Assembly (NCBI RefSeq): GCF_007676705.1
Contig: NZ_VEBF01000002.1
Span: 248,001-312,000 of the forward strand
Direction of reading: 5' to 3'
Source of the DNA: Paenibacillus xylanexedens
GTDB lineage: Bacteria; Bacillota; Bacilli; Paenibacillales; Paenibacillaceae
DNA length: 64,000 bases
Shown here piece after piece: positions 9,461-17,501 of the stretch. Position 1 is the stretch's first letter, and the number at the start of each line of letters is the position of its first letter. Both the position numbers and the translations under genes were made by a program. The notes beneath the pieces were generated by a model. It searched no databases. It saw only the letters and a program-made list of their open reading frames with translations, and was not told the DNA's origin.

Positions 9461-10477
9461 TTGATTACGATTTACGATATTGCCAAAAAAGCCAACGTCT
9501 CCGCCATGACGGTATCCAAGGTTATTAATCATACAGGCCGCATAAGTTCTGCGACACGCGAACGTGTGCAACAGGTGATCGACGAACTTGGATATATTCC
9601 AAACTCCAATGCACGCAGCCTTGTGCTTCAACGAACCCAGATGCTGTCATTACTCATTACGGATATTACCAACCCCTTTTATACAACACTGGCCCGTGGT
9701 GCTGAAGATGCAGCCCATCTTCGTGGGTACCGTCTCTTATTCGGCAACAGTGACGAGGATTACGACAAGGAAAAGGATTACGTGGATGCTATTCTGTCTA
9801 CTCGCGTGGATGGTGTACTATATGCCCCAGCGGGAGATCGTTCTCTCACTCATCTGAAACAGTTGCAGGAACGTAACATTCCATTTGTCTTTCTGGATCG
9901 GACGGTACCTGGCATTATGTCAGATATCATTGCTGGAGATAGCCGGGAAGGTGCAATTGAATTGATCCGTTACTTGGTGAAATTAGGGCATCGGCGCATT
10001 GCACTGGTCAATGGTTCTTCTGAGGTCTCTACTGCCAGACTGCGGGAGGAAGGTTATGTAGAGGGCTTGCGTGAGGCTGGAGCTGCTATCGATCCCGAAC
10101 TTGTTCTTCGAACCGGGTACCGAGATTTTAGTGATGTAGAGGGACTGGATCGACTGCTCTCTCAACCGGAGCCACCAACAGCCATTTTTGCAGCTAATAA
10201 TATGTTGGCGATCGGAGTCATTCGACTTTTGCGCAGGCGGGGACTACGTGTGCCAGAAGACATCTCTGTCGTGTGCTTCGACGATCTGGATCTGGCTTCG
10301 GCCTTTGACCCTTTTCTGACCGTAGCTGCACAGCCCGCATATGATTTTGGATTTCGGGGGGTACAGATGCTGATTGACCGGATTGAGGGCAAGGCCCCTT
10401 CCGAGGCCCAAACCGTCATTCTACCATCAGAACTGCGCATTCGAGCTTCGGCTGCTGCTCCACGTGAGCAAAAATAG
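9461..10477 (+). CDS. LacI-family regulator, probably of the fuc operon
   Basis: DNA-binding repressor or activator. Residues 1-50 are the LacI helix-turn-helix and hinge (TIYDIAKKANVSAMTVSKVINHTG), and residues about 60-335 are the periplasmic-binding-protein-like effector domain with the typical IFAANNMLAIGVIRLLRRRG and FDDLDLASAF motifs. The start is a TTG at 9461 after GGAAAGG; no in-frame ATG precedes it because the upstream ATG is closed by a stop, and the helix-turn-helix begins at once. It is divergent from fucI with a perfect palindrome between them, so local control of the fuc genes is the natural reading. The effector (a fucose-derived sugar) is inferred. Confidence 0.88.
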   Translation: MITIYDIAKKANVSAMTVSKVINHTGRISSATRERVQQVIDELGYIPNSNARSLVLQRTQMLSLLITDITNPFYTTLARGAEDAAHLRGYRLLFGNSDEDYDKEKDYVDAILSTRVDGVLYAPAGDRSLTHLKQLQERNIPFVFLDRTVPGIMSDIIAGDSREGAIELIRYLVKLGHRRIALVNGSSEVSTARLREEGYVEGLREAGAAIDPELVLRTGYRDFSDVEGLDRLLSQPEPPTAIFAANNMLAIGVIRLLRRRGLRVPEDISVVCFDDLDLASAFDPFLTVAAQPAYDFGFRGVQMLIDRIEGKAPSEAQTVILPSELRIRASAAAPREQK

Positions 10478-10501
10478 AGTTAAGCTCAAGATTTGACTAA
10501 A

Positions 10502-10720
10502 TAAGTGGACCAAAAATTATTTACACTGACACTACGATAACAGAACAACCTTCCAATCGCTGTTATCCCCAGATTTTTTCATTCCCTTTTAAAGGGGAAA
10601 TCCGGAGATAGCGTATGCTTCCGATGCAGCTTTCTTATCAGAAAGCTTTTAGGCCAACGCTTCGCTTTTTCAGGTTTTTTCTGTCCTCTCCGTTATCGTG
10701 TAAATGATTAGTCCCACTTA
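10502..10720. repeat. Interspersed palindromic element, copy 1
   Basis: A 219-bp element with inverted ends (TAAGTGGAC at left, GTCCCACTTA at right). Next inward on both sides come ATTTACAC and GACAGAA-AACC in inverted orientation. Inside are a TATCCCC/GGAGATA-type hairpin and a GCTTTC/GAAAGC hairpin. It lies in the 3' region of the LacI gene, before the terminator at 10764. It shares most of its sequence with the elements at 13617, 19798 and 33797. No open reading frame is evident inside. Confidence 0.85.
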
Positions 10721-10763
10721 TCTAGATTAAGTCTCTTACAGATTCGAGAAAATATAAAACATC

Positions 10764-10806
10764 AAACAGGGTGCACCGGAGATTACGCTCTGGCTGCACC
10801 CTGTTT
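10764..10806. terminator. Intrinsic terminator between convergent genes
   Basis: AAACAGGGTGCA pairs with TGCACCCTGTTT, with flanking A/T tracts. It can end both the LacI gene (plus strand) and the 10889-13576 operon (minus strand). Confidence 0.85.
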
Positions 10807-10888
10807 TACATTCATTCGTTGAAAAGATCCGTTCGTTCGAACCGATTGGCCCATCAGGTTTATTTCAATTCCAACCAATCCGATATTT

Positions 10889-11782
10889 CTATCGCTCAGA
10901 CTGTAATGCGAGAGCGACCTCACGAACGAGTCCCGGGAACCAGTCCATCAGAGCTTCGAACGTATATCCCGCTTGCTCTGCCTTGGTTGTCTCCATCGTC
11001 CATGATTGCTCGATCCCGAAGGGTGACATGTCTTCTTTCACAGTTTCCTTAAGGATCTGTGACTGCATGCCAGTGACGGTCTCGATCAGATGCATCATGG
11101 CTGACAGCGTAATCGCACCCTTGGAAGCTGCATTCACCGGACCAGTAATGGACGAATGTCCAAGCCACGCGAGAAATCTTGCCGCTTCTGTGGAATTGAT
11201 GAATCCAATCTCTGCTTCCGGATTCGGCATGCCAATCGGTTTTCCTTTTTGTACATGTTCAATATGAAAATGAAGTCTTCTCGTATAATCATCAATCCCG
11301 AGTACAATGGGAATACGCATCGCCACAACCGGGAAATTCGCTTCCTGGAAGAATACAGCCTCTGCAAGCCGTTTACCTTCTCCATACGAAAAATCCTCCG
11401 CACTCCCATACTGTAATGGATATGTATACGGGTCAAAATCCGTTTCCGCAAATCCCGGTTTGGGATCACCGTACACAGACAATGTAGATGTCAAAACGTA
11501 CCTTTTGGTGCGCCCTGCAAAAGCTTCACATGCCGCTTTCGCCGCATCTGGGGAATAACAGATATTGTCGTACACGACATCCCACATGTCTGTCTGCGCA
11601 ACCTCGGCCAGAGATTCCGGGTCTTCACGATCCATCTTGATGCGGTTCACTTCGGGTCCGAAGTCTACATCCGTTTTACCGCGGGTAGCGACTGTGATCT
11701 GTGACTTCCCTTCCCACAGCAAGTGATCCACGAGACGTTTGCCGAAGAAACGTGTACCCCCAAGTATAAGTACTTTATTCAT
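10889..11782 (-). CDS. NAD-dependent epimerase/dehydratase family protein (extended SDR)
   Basis: Rossmann-fold protein of the extended short-chain dehydrogenase group; substrate unknown. The N-terminal nucleotide-binding motif is GGTRFFGKRLV (residues about 8-18), an atypical form of GxxGxxG. A catalytic Ser/Thr region lies in VLTSTLSVYG and the YxxxK motif is YGEGK near 150. The 297-residue length is usual. The ATG at 11782 follows AGGAGG, 12 bases after the methyltransferase-like gene, so it is the last gene of the operon starting at 13576. A sugar-nucleotide or sugar substrate is plausible, but nothing in the sequence fixes it. Confidence 0.8.
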   Translation of the reverse strand: MNKVLILGGTRFFGKRLVDHLLWEGKSQITVATRGKTDVDFGPEVNRIKMDREDPESLAEVAQTDMWDVVYDNICYSPDAAKAACEAFAGRTKRYVLTSTLSVYGDPKPGFAETDFDPYTYPLQYGSAEDFSYGEGKRLAEAVFFQEANFPVVAMRIPIVLGIDDYTRRLHFHIEHVQKGKPIGMPNPEAEIGFINSTEAARFLAWLGHSSITGPVNAASKGAITLSAMMHLIETVTGMQSQILKETVKEDMSPFGIEQSWTMETTKAEQAGYTFEALMDWFPGLVREVALALQSER

Positions 11783-11794
11783 CCGAATAACCTC

Positions 11795-12565
11795 CTACCT
11801 CGTTCGATTAGGTTTAACAATTTGAAGCATGGTGTGCGCATTCCGTTGAAACTCATATGATGTTGGTTCTTCGGATACGATGCACCCACGCTCTTCGAGT
11901 ATAAATTTTAATCCATCCATGTGCTTGTAACGTTCACCAGACATATCCACTGTCGGAAAAATGCGAACCTCTCGTTTGGTCACACGCAGCAGCTCCATTA
12001 CGGTTGAAACATGAAAATCAACATCCAATCGATCCGCATACGTAAACAGAAAATGGGCCGATAATGTTAGATCGAATTGTTCATCGGAAAAAGGAAGTTC
12101 CGGTAGCATAGACGCCACATAACGTTCAGGAAACATTCGCATATCTGCTATGCAGTCTGTGACGGCACGAGTTCGCTCTTCCTTCAAACCCTGGATTGAT
12201 CCAAATTGATCCCACACATATATCCCTTGCACGGGTTCCATCTGTTTCATCGTATGCTCAATGTCCTGGAATCCCTTTATTTCAAGCTCGTCGATCTCGT
12301 ATTTGTAGGCCATATCCACGGCCATAGGGTCTGCACTCCACTTGCGCGCTTGGCTACTGAACGAACACGCTCCACCTGGACAATCCAGAATGGACTTGCC
12401 CGTAAGTTCCTTCACCGTCAGATTAAACATCTTCATATATTCTTCGAAGGTTCTTCCTATGAAAACGATCCGTTTCAGTTCCAAACCTTCAGAATCATTG
12501 GACTGCTGATCTTCTCTGTGGTTCTTCTTCTCTTCTCGACTGTTGCTCTCCTCATCTCTGCTCAT
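11795..12565 (-). CDS. SAM-dependent methyltransferase-like protein
   Basis: Probable class I methyltransferase; the substrate is not recognised. The first 30 residues are very hydrophilic (Glu, Lys, Asn rich) and probably disordered. A Rossmann-type motif I appears as SILDCPGGACSFS near residues 58-70, followed by an acidic strand end (AVDMAYK) and later LPFSDEQFDLTLSAHFLF, the usual motif IV/V region near 155-175. The ATG at 12565 follows GGAAAGGAAG. The stop TAG overlaps the ribosome-binding site of the epimerase gene. The first gene of the operon is a Gfo/Idh/MocA oxidoreductase. Confidence 0.7.
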   Translation of the reverse strand: MSRDEESNSREEKKNHREDQQSNDSEGLELKRIVFIGRTFEEYMKMFNLTVKELTGKSILDCPGGACSFSSQARKWSADPMAVDMAYKYEIDELEIKGFQDIEHTMKQMEPVQGIYVWDQFGSIQGLKEERTRAVTDCIADMRMFPERYVASMLPELPFSDEQFDLTLSAHFLFTYADRLDVDFHVSTVMELLRVTKREVRIFPTVDMSGERYKHMDGLKFILEERGCIVSEEPTSYEFQRNAHTMLQIVKPNRTR

Positions 12566-12595
12566 CTCGTCTCAGCTTCCTTTCCTGTTCATGAA

Positions 12596-13576
12596 TCAAT
12601 CGTTAGGGAACACAAGCCCAATCTGCTTCCGAATCTGATCCATGACCTGCATCGTCACATAGGAGCGTTCATACGTGTTCATGTCAGACTCCTTTTGGCC
12701 TTGCTGAACCAGATTCACGAACTCCTCGACTTCATAATACATTGCCGGATGGGTTTGTTCGACTGTGAGCTGCTCCACTGTACCGTCATTGTAACGTATC
12801 TCTGCGTGTTCAGGTGAACCAATCTTGTCAATGATGATGCTACCCAGCTCCCCCATGATTTCGCTTGGGACATGAGAGTTGGAGATTTTGGAGTACGTAA
12901 CGACCGCGTCCATCCCATCATAATCCAGGAGCACACTGCCTTGTCCATCCACACCAGATTCCAGCATCATCGCTTGGGATTGAACCCGGTTAGGTGCACC
13001 GAACAATGTAATCAACGGATAGAGACAATACACACCGAGATCCATTAACGCACCATTGGCGAGTTCAGGCTTGAACGCATTCAGGACGATCCCCTCTTTG
13101 TACTTGTCGTAACGCGAAGAATACTGAGAGTACCCTGCTACGTATTTACGGACAGGACCGATTTTATGCAGGTTGGACTGCACCATTTTGAACTGGGGAA
13201 CAAGGGTAGACTTCATCGCTTCCATGAGCAACACTTCGTGTTCACGTGCTGTATCGATCATGCTCCGAACTTCCGCGCTATTTGCAGCCAGAGGCTTCTC
13301 GCACAATACATGTTTGCCGTTTCTCAGAAAAAGCTCCGCTTGCTCTGCATGAACCGTATTCGGTGTTGCAATGTAGACTGCGTCGATCACATCACTTGCC
13401 GCCATGTCTTCCAGATTGGTGAAACGATGTTCAACCTCATATTTATCTGCAAATGCGTTAGCCTTATCTTCAGTTCTTGAATACACGGCAGTCAATTGGA
13501 ATCCTTCAACCTGTGCTGCGGCTTCCAGAAGCCTTTCTGTAATCCAGTTAGTACCCACTACGCCAAAACGAACCAT
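12596..13576 (-). CDS. Gfo/Idh/MocA-family oxidoreductase
   Basis: NAD(P)-dependent dehydrogenase of the glucose-fructose oxidoreductase/inositol dehydrogenase family. Residues 1-120 form the Rossmann fold (VGTNWITERLLEAA near the start, DAVYIATPNTVHAE near 65-78). The family EKP motif is seen in VLCEKPLAAN near 92-101, and residues about 125-310 form the C-terminal alpha/beta domain (YCLYPLITLFG). Substrate is unknown. The ATG at 13576 follows AAAGAGG. It heads a three-gene operon ending at 10889, and palindromic element copy 2 lies 40 bp upstream, probably in its leader. Confidence 0.85.
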   Translation of the reverse strand: MVRFGVVGTNWITERLLEAAAQVEGFQLTAVYSRTEDKANAFADKYEVEHRFTNLEDMAASDVIDAVYIATPNTVHAEQAELFLRNGKHVLCEKPLAANSAEVRSMIDTAREHEVLLMEAMKSTLVPQFKMVQSNLHKIGPVRKYVAGYSQYSSRYDKYKEGIVLNAFKPELANGALMDLGVYCLYPLITLFGAPNRVQSQAMMLESGVDGQGSVLLDYDGMDAVVTYSKISNSHVPSEIMGELGSIIIDKIGSPEHAEIRYNDGTVEQLTVEQTHPAMYYEVEEFVNLVQQGQKESDMNTYERSYVTMQVMDQIRKQIGLVFPND

Positions 13577-13616
13577 GCCTACCTACCTCTTTCGTCTATA
13601 AATTTCATTTGAGTTC

Positions 13617-13849
13617 TATATAAGTTCAACTAAAGAATATTTACACTTACCACTCCGATGACAGAATAACCTTCCGATCGCTGTTATCCCCAGATTTTTT
13701 TAATTCCCTTCTTCAATGGGAAAATCCGGGGATAGCGTATGCTTCCGAAGCAGCTTTCTTTCAGAAAGCTTTTAGGCGAACGCTTCGCTTTCTTCACGTT
13801 ATTTCTGTCCTCTCCGTTCTCGTGTAGAAAGTTTAGTTGAACCTATATA
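13617..13849. repeat. Interspersed palindromic element, copy 2
   Basis: The longest copy, 233 bp. Outer ends are AGTTCAACTAAA at left and TTTAGTTGAACCT at right, an almost perfect inverted pair, with ATTTACAC and CGTGTAGAAA further in. Inside are the ATCCCCAG/CCGGGGAT hairpin, GCTTTCTTTCAGAAAGC, and a GCGAACGCTTCGC hairpin. It fills most of the gap between the oxidoreductase gene at 13576 and adaA at 13998. The remaining 13850-13997 holds a short AT-rich stretch and the adaA ribosome-binding site. Confidence 0.85.
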
Positions 13850-13997
13850 ACCTGTATACCATCCTGTATATTGTAGCTCATATTTCGTTCAGATTGAAGG
13901 AAGGTACTTTATCCAAGATATTGATATCTTGCTTTTCAAGTCGAAACTTCGTCACTCCCTTGGAATCAGGGGTATAATTAGAGATGAGGTGATCACC

Positions 13998-14582
13998 GTG
14001 GAAAGTCGAGATCGAGATCGCGCACTGCCCGAATCTATAGAGGAAAAATACTGGCATGCCATCATCCACAACGATAGTTCCTATGATGGAATATTCTATT
14101 ACGGCGTGCAAACAACGGGTATTTTCTGTCGACCTTCCTGTAAATCCAGAGCACCCAAAGTTGAAAATGTGCTGATATTTCACCATGTTGAAGAAGCGTT
14201 AGCACGAAAGTTCAGACCCTGCAAACGTTGCAAGCCCACAGGCGAGCGGGTACCGGATCAGGAGTGGATTTACGGGATTACGGAATATATTGACCAACAT
14301 TATGTGCAACCTCTGACCCTCGATGCTCTCGCCACCGCAAGTCATGGCAGCCCATATCATTTGCATCGCGTGTTCAAGCGGATTACAGGCCGCACACCGG
14401 TTCAATATATTCAGGAAAAACGAATTACTGAAGCTCGGAAATTGCTTGAATATACCAGACTTACGGTCACCGAGATTGGCCGCCATGTCGGTATATCCAA
14501 CCCGGCTTATTTCATTACTGTATTTCGCAAACACACAGGTCTCACACCTGCACATTACCGCGAAAGGCATGACAGCTCATGA
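13998..14582 (+). CDS. adaA: AdaA-type methylphosphotriester-DNA methyltransferase and AraC regulator
   Basis: Repair/regulatory protein of the adaptive response to alkylation. It takes a methyl group from DNA phosphotriesters onto a cysteine and then activates transcription. Residues about 5-85 are the Ada zinc domain with the metal/acceptor cysteines in FCRPSCKSRAP and FRPCKRCKP. Residues about 95-190 carry two AraC helix-turn-helix motifs (LDALATASHGSPYHLHRVFK and VTEIGRHVGISNPAYFITVF). The GTG at 13998 with GAGGTGA just upstream was chosen; the reading frame extends further but has no better start. The 194-residue length fits AdaA. Its end overlaps the next gene by four bases. Confidence 0.92.
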   Translation: MESRDRDRALPESIEEKYWHAIIHNDSSYDGIFYYGVQTTGIFCRPSCKSRAPKVENVLIFHHVEEALARKFRPCKRCKPTGERVPDQEWIYGITEYIDQHYVQPLTLDALATASHGSPYHLHRVFKRITGRTPVQYIQEKRITEARKLLEYTRLTVTEIGRHVGISNPAYFITVFRKHTGLTPAHYRERHDSS

Positions 14583-15397
14583 AGACGAATCTTACTTACA
14601 AAGTACCCAAAACGTTACTCAACAAGGGAACAGGATTCCTTAATGGATATACACATACACTGAATCCTTACACAGGCTGCGCCTTCGCTTGTTCCTATTG
14701 TTATGTCAGACAGATGCCTGTCTCCCTCTTTCGCAAAGAAGATTGGGGAACGTGGGTTGATGTGAAACAAGAGGCCTCCCGAGTGTTCGCCAAAGAATTG
14801 CAGCGTGCCCTGATGAAAGGGAAAGTCACTCTGTTCATGTCATCCAGTACCGACCCGTATCAGCCTGCCGAGTACAAGGAGCTTATCACGCGTTCATTGC
14901 TTGAAACGATGGTACAGTATCCACCAGATTTCGTCTTAGTCCAGACCCGCAGTCCACTCGTTACCCGCGATATAGACCTGCTACAGCAGTTAGGTGACCG
15001 GGTTCGGGTCAGTATAACCGTGGAGACGGATCTGGACGATATGCGCAAGCATTTTAGTCCTTCCGCTCCCCCGATTGCAGGCCGATTACGTGCATTGGAA
15101 CAGATGCGGGATGCCGGAATACCTACACAGGTGGCGATTGCCCCTGTGTTACCCAGCAGTGAACAATTTGCAGCTATCCTGAGACCTCTGGTTCAGCGTG
15201 TATGCATTGACGATTACTTCATGGGCGATGGTAGCGAAGGCAAGCGAACCCGTCGACTCGGTATGGAGTCACTCTATCAAGAAGTGGGGATGGAGCACTG
15301 GTATCATCCGGACGCCTATCAGATTGTCGCTCAGCGGATGAAAGACTATTTTGCAGAGGATGAGATCTGGATCAGTCAGGCTGGATTTGAGCCTTAA
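14579..15397 (+). CDS. SPL-family radical SAM protein
   Basis: Radical S-adenosylmethionine enzyme related to spore photoproduct lyase (COG1533). The 4Fe-4S cysteines lie in CAFACSYCYV (CxxxCxxC, residues 33-40), within the family-typical context NPYTGCAFACSYCYVRQMP. Downstream are MSSSTDPYQPAE near 82-93 and SITVETD near 140. At 272 residues it is shorter than SplB (about 340) and lacks the SplB N-terminal part, so it is probably not the spore lyase itself. It overlaps adaA (ATGA), so the two are translationally coupled. A DNA-repair role under alkylation control is inferred from this linkage. Confidence 0.85.
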   Translation: MKTNLTYKVPKTLLNKGTGFLNGYTHTLNPYTGCAFACSYCYVRQMPVSLFRKEDWGTWVDVKQEASRVFAKELQRALMKGKVTLFMSSSTDPYQPAEYKELITRSLLETMVQYPPDFVLVQTRSPLVTRDIDLLQQLGDRVRVSITVETDLDDMRKHFSPSAPPIAGRLRALEQMRDAGIPTQVAIAPVLPSSEQFAAILRPLVQRVCIDDYFMGDGSEGKRTRRLGMESLYQEVGMEHWYHPDAYQIVAQRMKDYFAEDEIWISQAGFEP

Positions 15398-15444
15398 ATG
15401 TCTAGCTTTATATAGATATTGATTACAAGTCTCCATTTAATAAG

Positions 15445-15482
15445 AAAAAGCCCCTTTCCTTGTTCGAAGGAAAAGGGCTTTT
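15445..15482. terminator. Intrinsic terminator after the radical SAM gene
   Basis: AAAAGCCCCTTTCCTT pairs with AAGGAAAAGGGCTTTT around GTTCG. It also stands downstream of the convergent operon ending at 15511. Confidence 0.9.
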
Positions 15483-15510
15483 CGTTATGACATATACAAT
15501 AATGGCTATC

Positions 15511-16617
15511 TTACTTATCCAAGGTATATAATGGCAGATCTGCTGGCAATGCAGCTGGGCGCTGACACGAGCTTTTCATCTGGTAGAATGTCTGTTCATC
15601 TGATGAATCGTGGAATGCCCACATGGCCTCAAGTACGTGGTATGCCAGTTCCCCGCTCGCACGGTGTGCACGTCCACTATGTGCTGCATAGGCCATATCG
15701 GCCACACCGATGCCGCGTGTATTCTCCTGATAGCCTGGGAGAAGCGGAACTTCCGTCCATTCCTGTTCACCCAGCAAGCGGTAACGAACCGGACCACCGA
15801 AAGTATTGGGGTCAGGTACCTGCAATGTACCGTGCGTGCCATATATCTCAATCGGTGGCAGTGCACTTCCGCCAAATACATCAAAGCTCGTAATCAGCGT
15901 GCCAATGGCTCCCTGTTCAAACTGCAACAGACCCGTGACGTGAGTTGGAATTTCGACGGGAACCGTCTGTCCTCTCTTTTTCTCACTCGTAATCGTCCGT
16001 TCTTCCATGGCTTTACCTGTCATACCTGCAATCGACTTGATCGGGCCCATCAGTTGGACCAATGCGGTGAGATAGTATGGACCCATATCAAACATCGGCC
16101 CACCGCCTGACGCGTAATAAAACTCCGGATCTGGATGCCAGTGCTCATGACCACGGCTCATCATAAATGCGGTCGCCGCCACCGGCTTGCCGATCACTCC
16201 CTCCTCCACCAATTGAAGTGAAGTCTGGATGCCTGAACCGAAGAACGTCTCTGGCGCGCAGCCCACGAGCAGTCCTTTACGCTTCGCCGTTTCGAGCACG
16301 GCCTGACCTTCCTCACGGGTAACCGCGAGCGGTTTTTCTACATAGACATGTTTGCCTGCTTCAAGTGCACGTAAGCATACATCCGCGTGAACGGAAGGAA
16401 TCGTCAGGTTGATGATCAGCTCAATCTCGGGATCAGCCAAGATTTCGTCGACGCTGTATACGTTAGGCACATTATAGGCTGCTGCCTGCTCCTCGGCACG
16501 CTTCCGGTCGAGATCCGCAACCGCAACAAGTTCCAGCACCTCGAACCGGTGACAGTTTTCCATATAGATGCCGCTGATTTTACCGCAGCCAATAATACCT
16601 ACTTTCATTGTTTTCAT
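15511..16617 (-). CDS. Gfo/Idh/MocA-family oxidoreductase
   Basis: NAD(P)-dependent sugar dehydrogenase-like enzyme, substrate unknown. The Rossmann start is KVGIIGCGKISGIYMENC (residues 5-22), INLTIPSVHADVCLRALEAGKH lies near 70-90 and the family EKP motif is VYVEKPLAV near 92-100. The C-terminal domain contains GGGPMFDMGPYYLTALVQLMG near 170-190, where MGPYY replaces the common GxHxxD region. 368 residues. The ATG at 16617 follows GAAGGGAG. It is the last gene of a LacI-regulated operon with a ThuA protein and a second oxidoreductase of the same family. Confidence 0.87.
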   Translation of the reverse strand: MKTMKVGIIGCGKISGIYMENCHRFEVLELVAVADLDRKRAEEQAAAYNVPNVYSVDEILADPEIELIINLTIPSVHADVCLRALEAGKHVYVEKPLAVTREEGQAVLETAKRKGLLVGCAPETFFGSGIQTSLQLVEEGVIGKPVAATAFMMSRGHEHWHPDPEFYYASGGGPMFDMGPYYLTALVQLMGPIKSIAGMTGKAMEERTITSEKKRGQTVPVEIPTHVTGLLQFEQGAIGTLITSFDVFGGSALPPIEIYGTHGTLQVPDPNTFGGPVRYRLLGEQEWTEVPLLPGYQENTRGIGVADMAYAAHSGRAHRASGELAYHVLEAMWAFHDSSDEQTFYQMKSSCQRPAALPADLPLYTLDK

Positions 16618-16713
16618 ACCTGGGGCTCCCTTCGCCGTGGATCAGAAATGGTTTATCCATTGAGGATGAAACGTTGAAACTGACATTACGTTTGCAATAA
16701 AACTACAATCTCA

Positions 16714-17439
16714 TTAGTTCTGATTATCCGCCATACCTGTGTACACTTCATGTACTGCACTTGCCCGGGTCTTCGCAAGCTCTTTGCCTGCTGCCGTCCA
16801 TTTGAAGCCACTGCGCATCATTTCAGTTACGGGTTTCATGTCCACAATGTCCGCATGGTGTCCCAGCGAGTTATAGAATACCCGTCCTGCGCCCCAGCGT
16901 TTTGTCCAGACTACAGGCATATCTACGGGTCCATTCGCCGCATGCGGCCCAGTCACCACTGGAAAACGAGTCGTTGCCAGCACTTCCACGGCCGGGTCTA
17001 CGTGCAGGTAGTACTGTTCACTTTTCACCTGAAAATCTTCAATATGGTCCAATAACGGGCTTGAGCCGCGCTTTATGTTCACCATATACTCCACGCCATC
17101 GTTACCTGGATGAGCTACCCATTGTCCACCCGTCATAAACTGCCAGTCCACGTTATTTCGGAAGGCATCACACATGCCACCATGAATACCAGCCAATCCC
17201 ACGCCGCTCTGAACAGCCGCTGATACGTTATTGACCAGTTCCTGTTCAATCTGTCCCATTGTCCACAACGGCACGATCAGATCCAGACCCAGTAGCTTCT
17301 CGGCATCCGCATAAGACTCCAACGTATTCGAGACTTCAACCTCAAACTGTTCTTCCTTCAAAATGCGTTCAAAAATCGCCGCTACCTGCTCCGGTTCATG
17401 TCCATCCCAGCCGCCCCATACAATTAGTGCTTTACTCAT
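16714..17439 (-). CDS. ThuA-domain protein (class I glutamine amidotransferase-like fold)
   Basis: ThuA-like protein, a family named from trehalose/sucrose utilisation in rhizobia and often paired with Gfo/Idh/MocA oxidoreductases in 3-keto-sugar metabolism. The N-terminus ALIVWGGWDGHEP is typical; GLAGIHGGMCDAFRNN near 105-120 is the nucleophile-elbow-like region, and later GRVFYNSLGHHAD near 195 carries the conserved GH. 241 residues, cytosolic, no signal peptide. The ribosome-binding site is weak. It lies between two oxidoreductase genes, so a shared sugar substrate is likely. Confidence 0.87.
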   Translation of the reverse strand: MSKALIVWGGWDGHEPEQVAAIFERILKEEQFEVEVSNTLESYADAEKLLGLDLIVPLWTMGQIEQELVNNVSAAVQSGVGLAGIHGGMCDAFRNNVDWQFMTGGQWVAHPGNDGVEYMVNIKRGSSPLLDHIEDFQVKSEQYYLHVDPAVEVLATTRFPVVTGPHAANGPVDMPVVWTKRWGAGRVFYNSLGHHADIVDMKPVTEMMRSGFKWTAAGKELAKTRASAVHEVYTGMADNQN

Positions 17440-17501
17440 CGTTCAATCACTCGCTTTCGGATAGTTTAGTTGTGGTTCCATCCCTCGCTTGCCTTACTTG
17501 C

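Noticed and set aside
12206..12817. A 203-codon plus-strand open frame
   Set aside because: Antisense to the methyltransferase-like and oxidoreductase genes; no ribosome-binding site and no recognisable motif.
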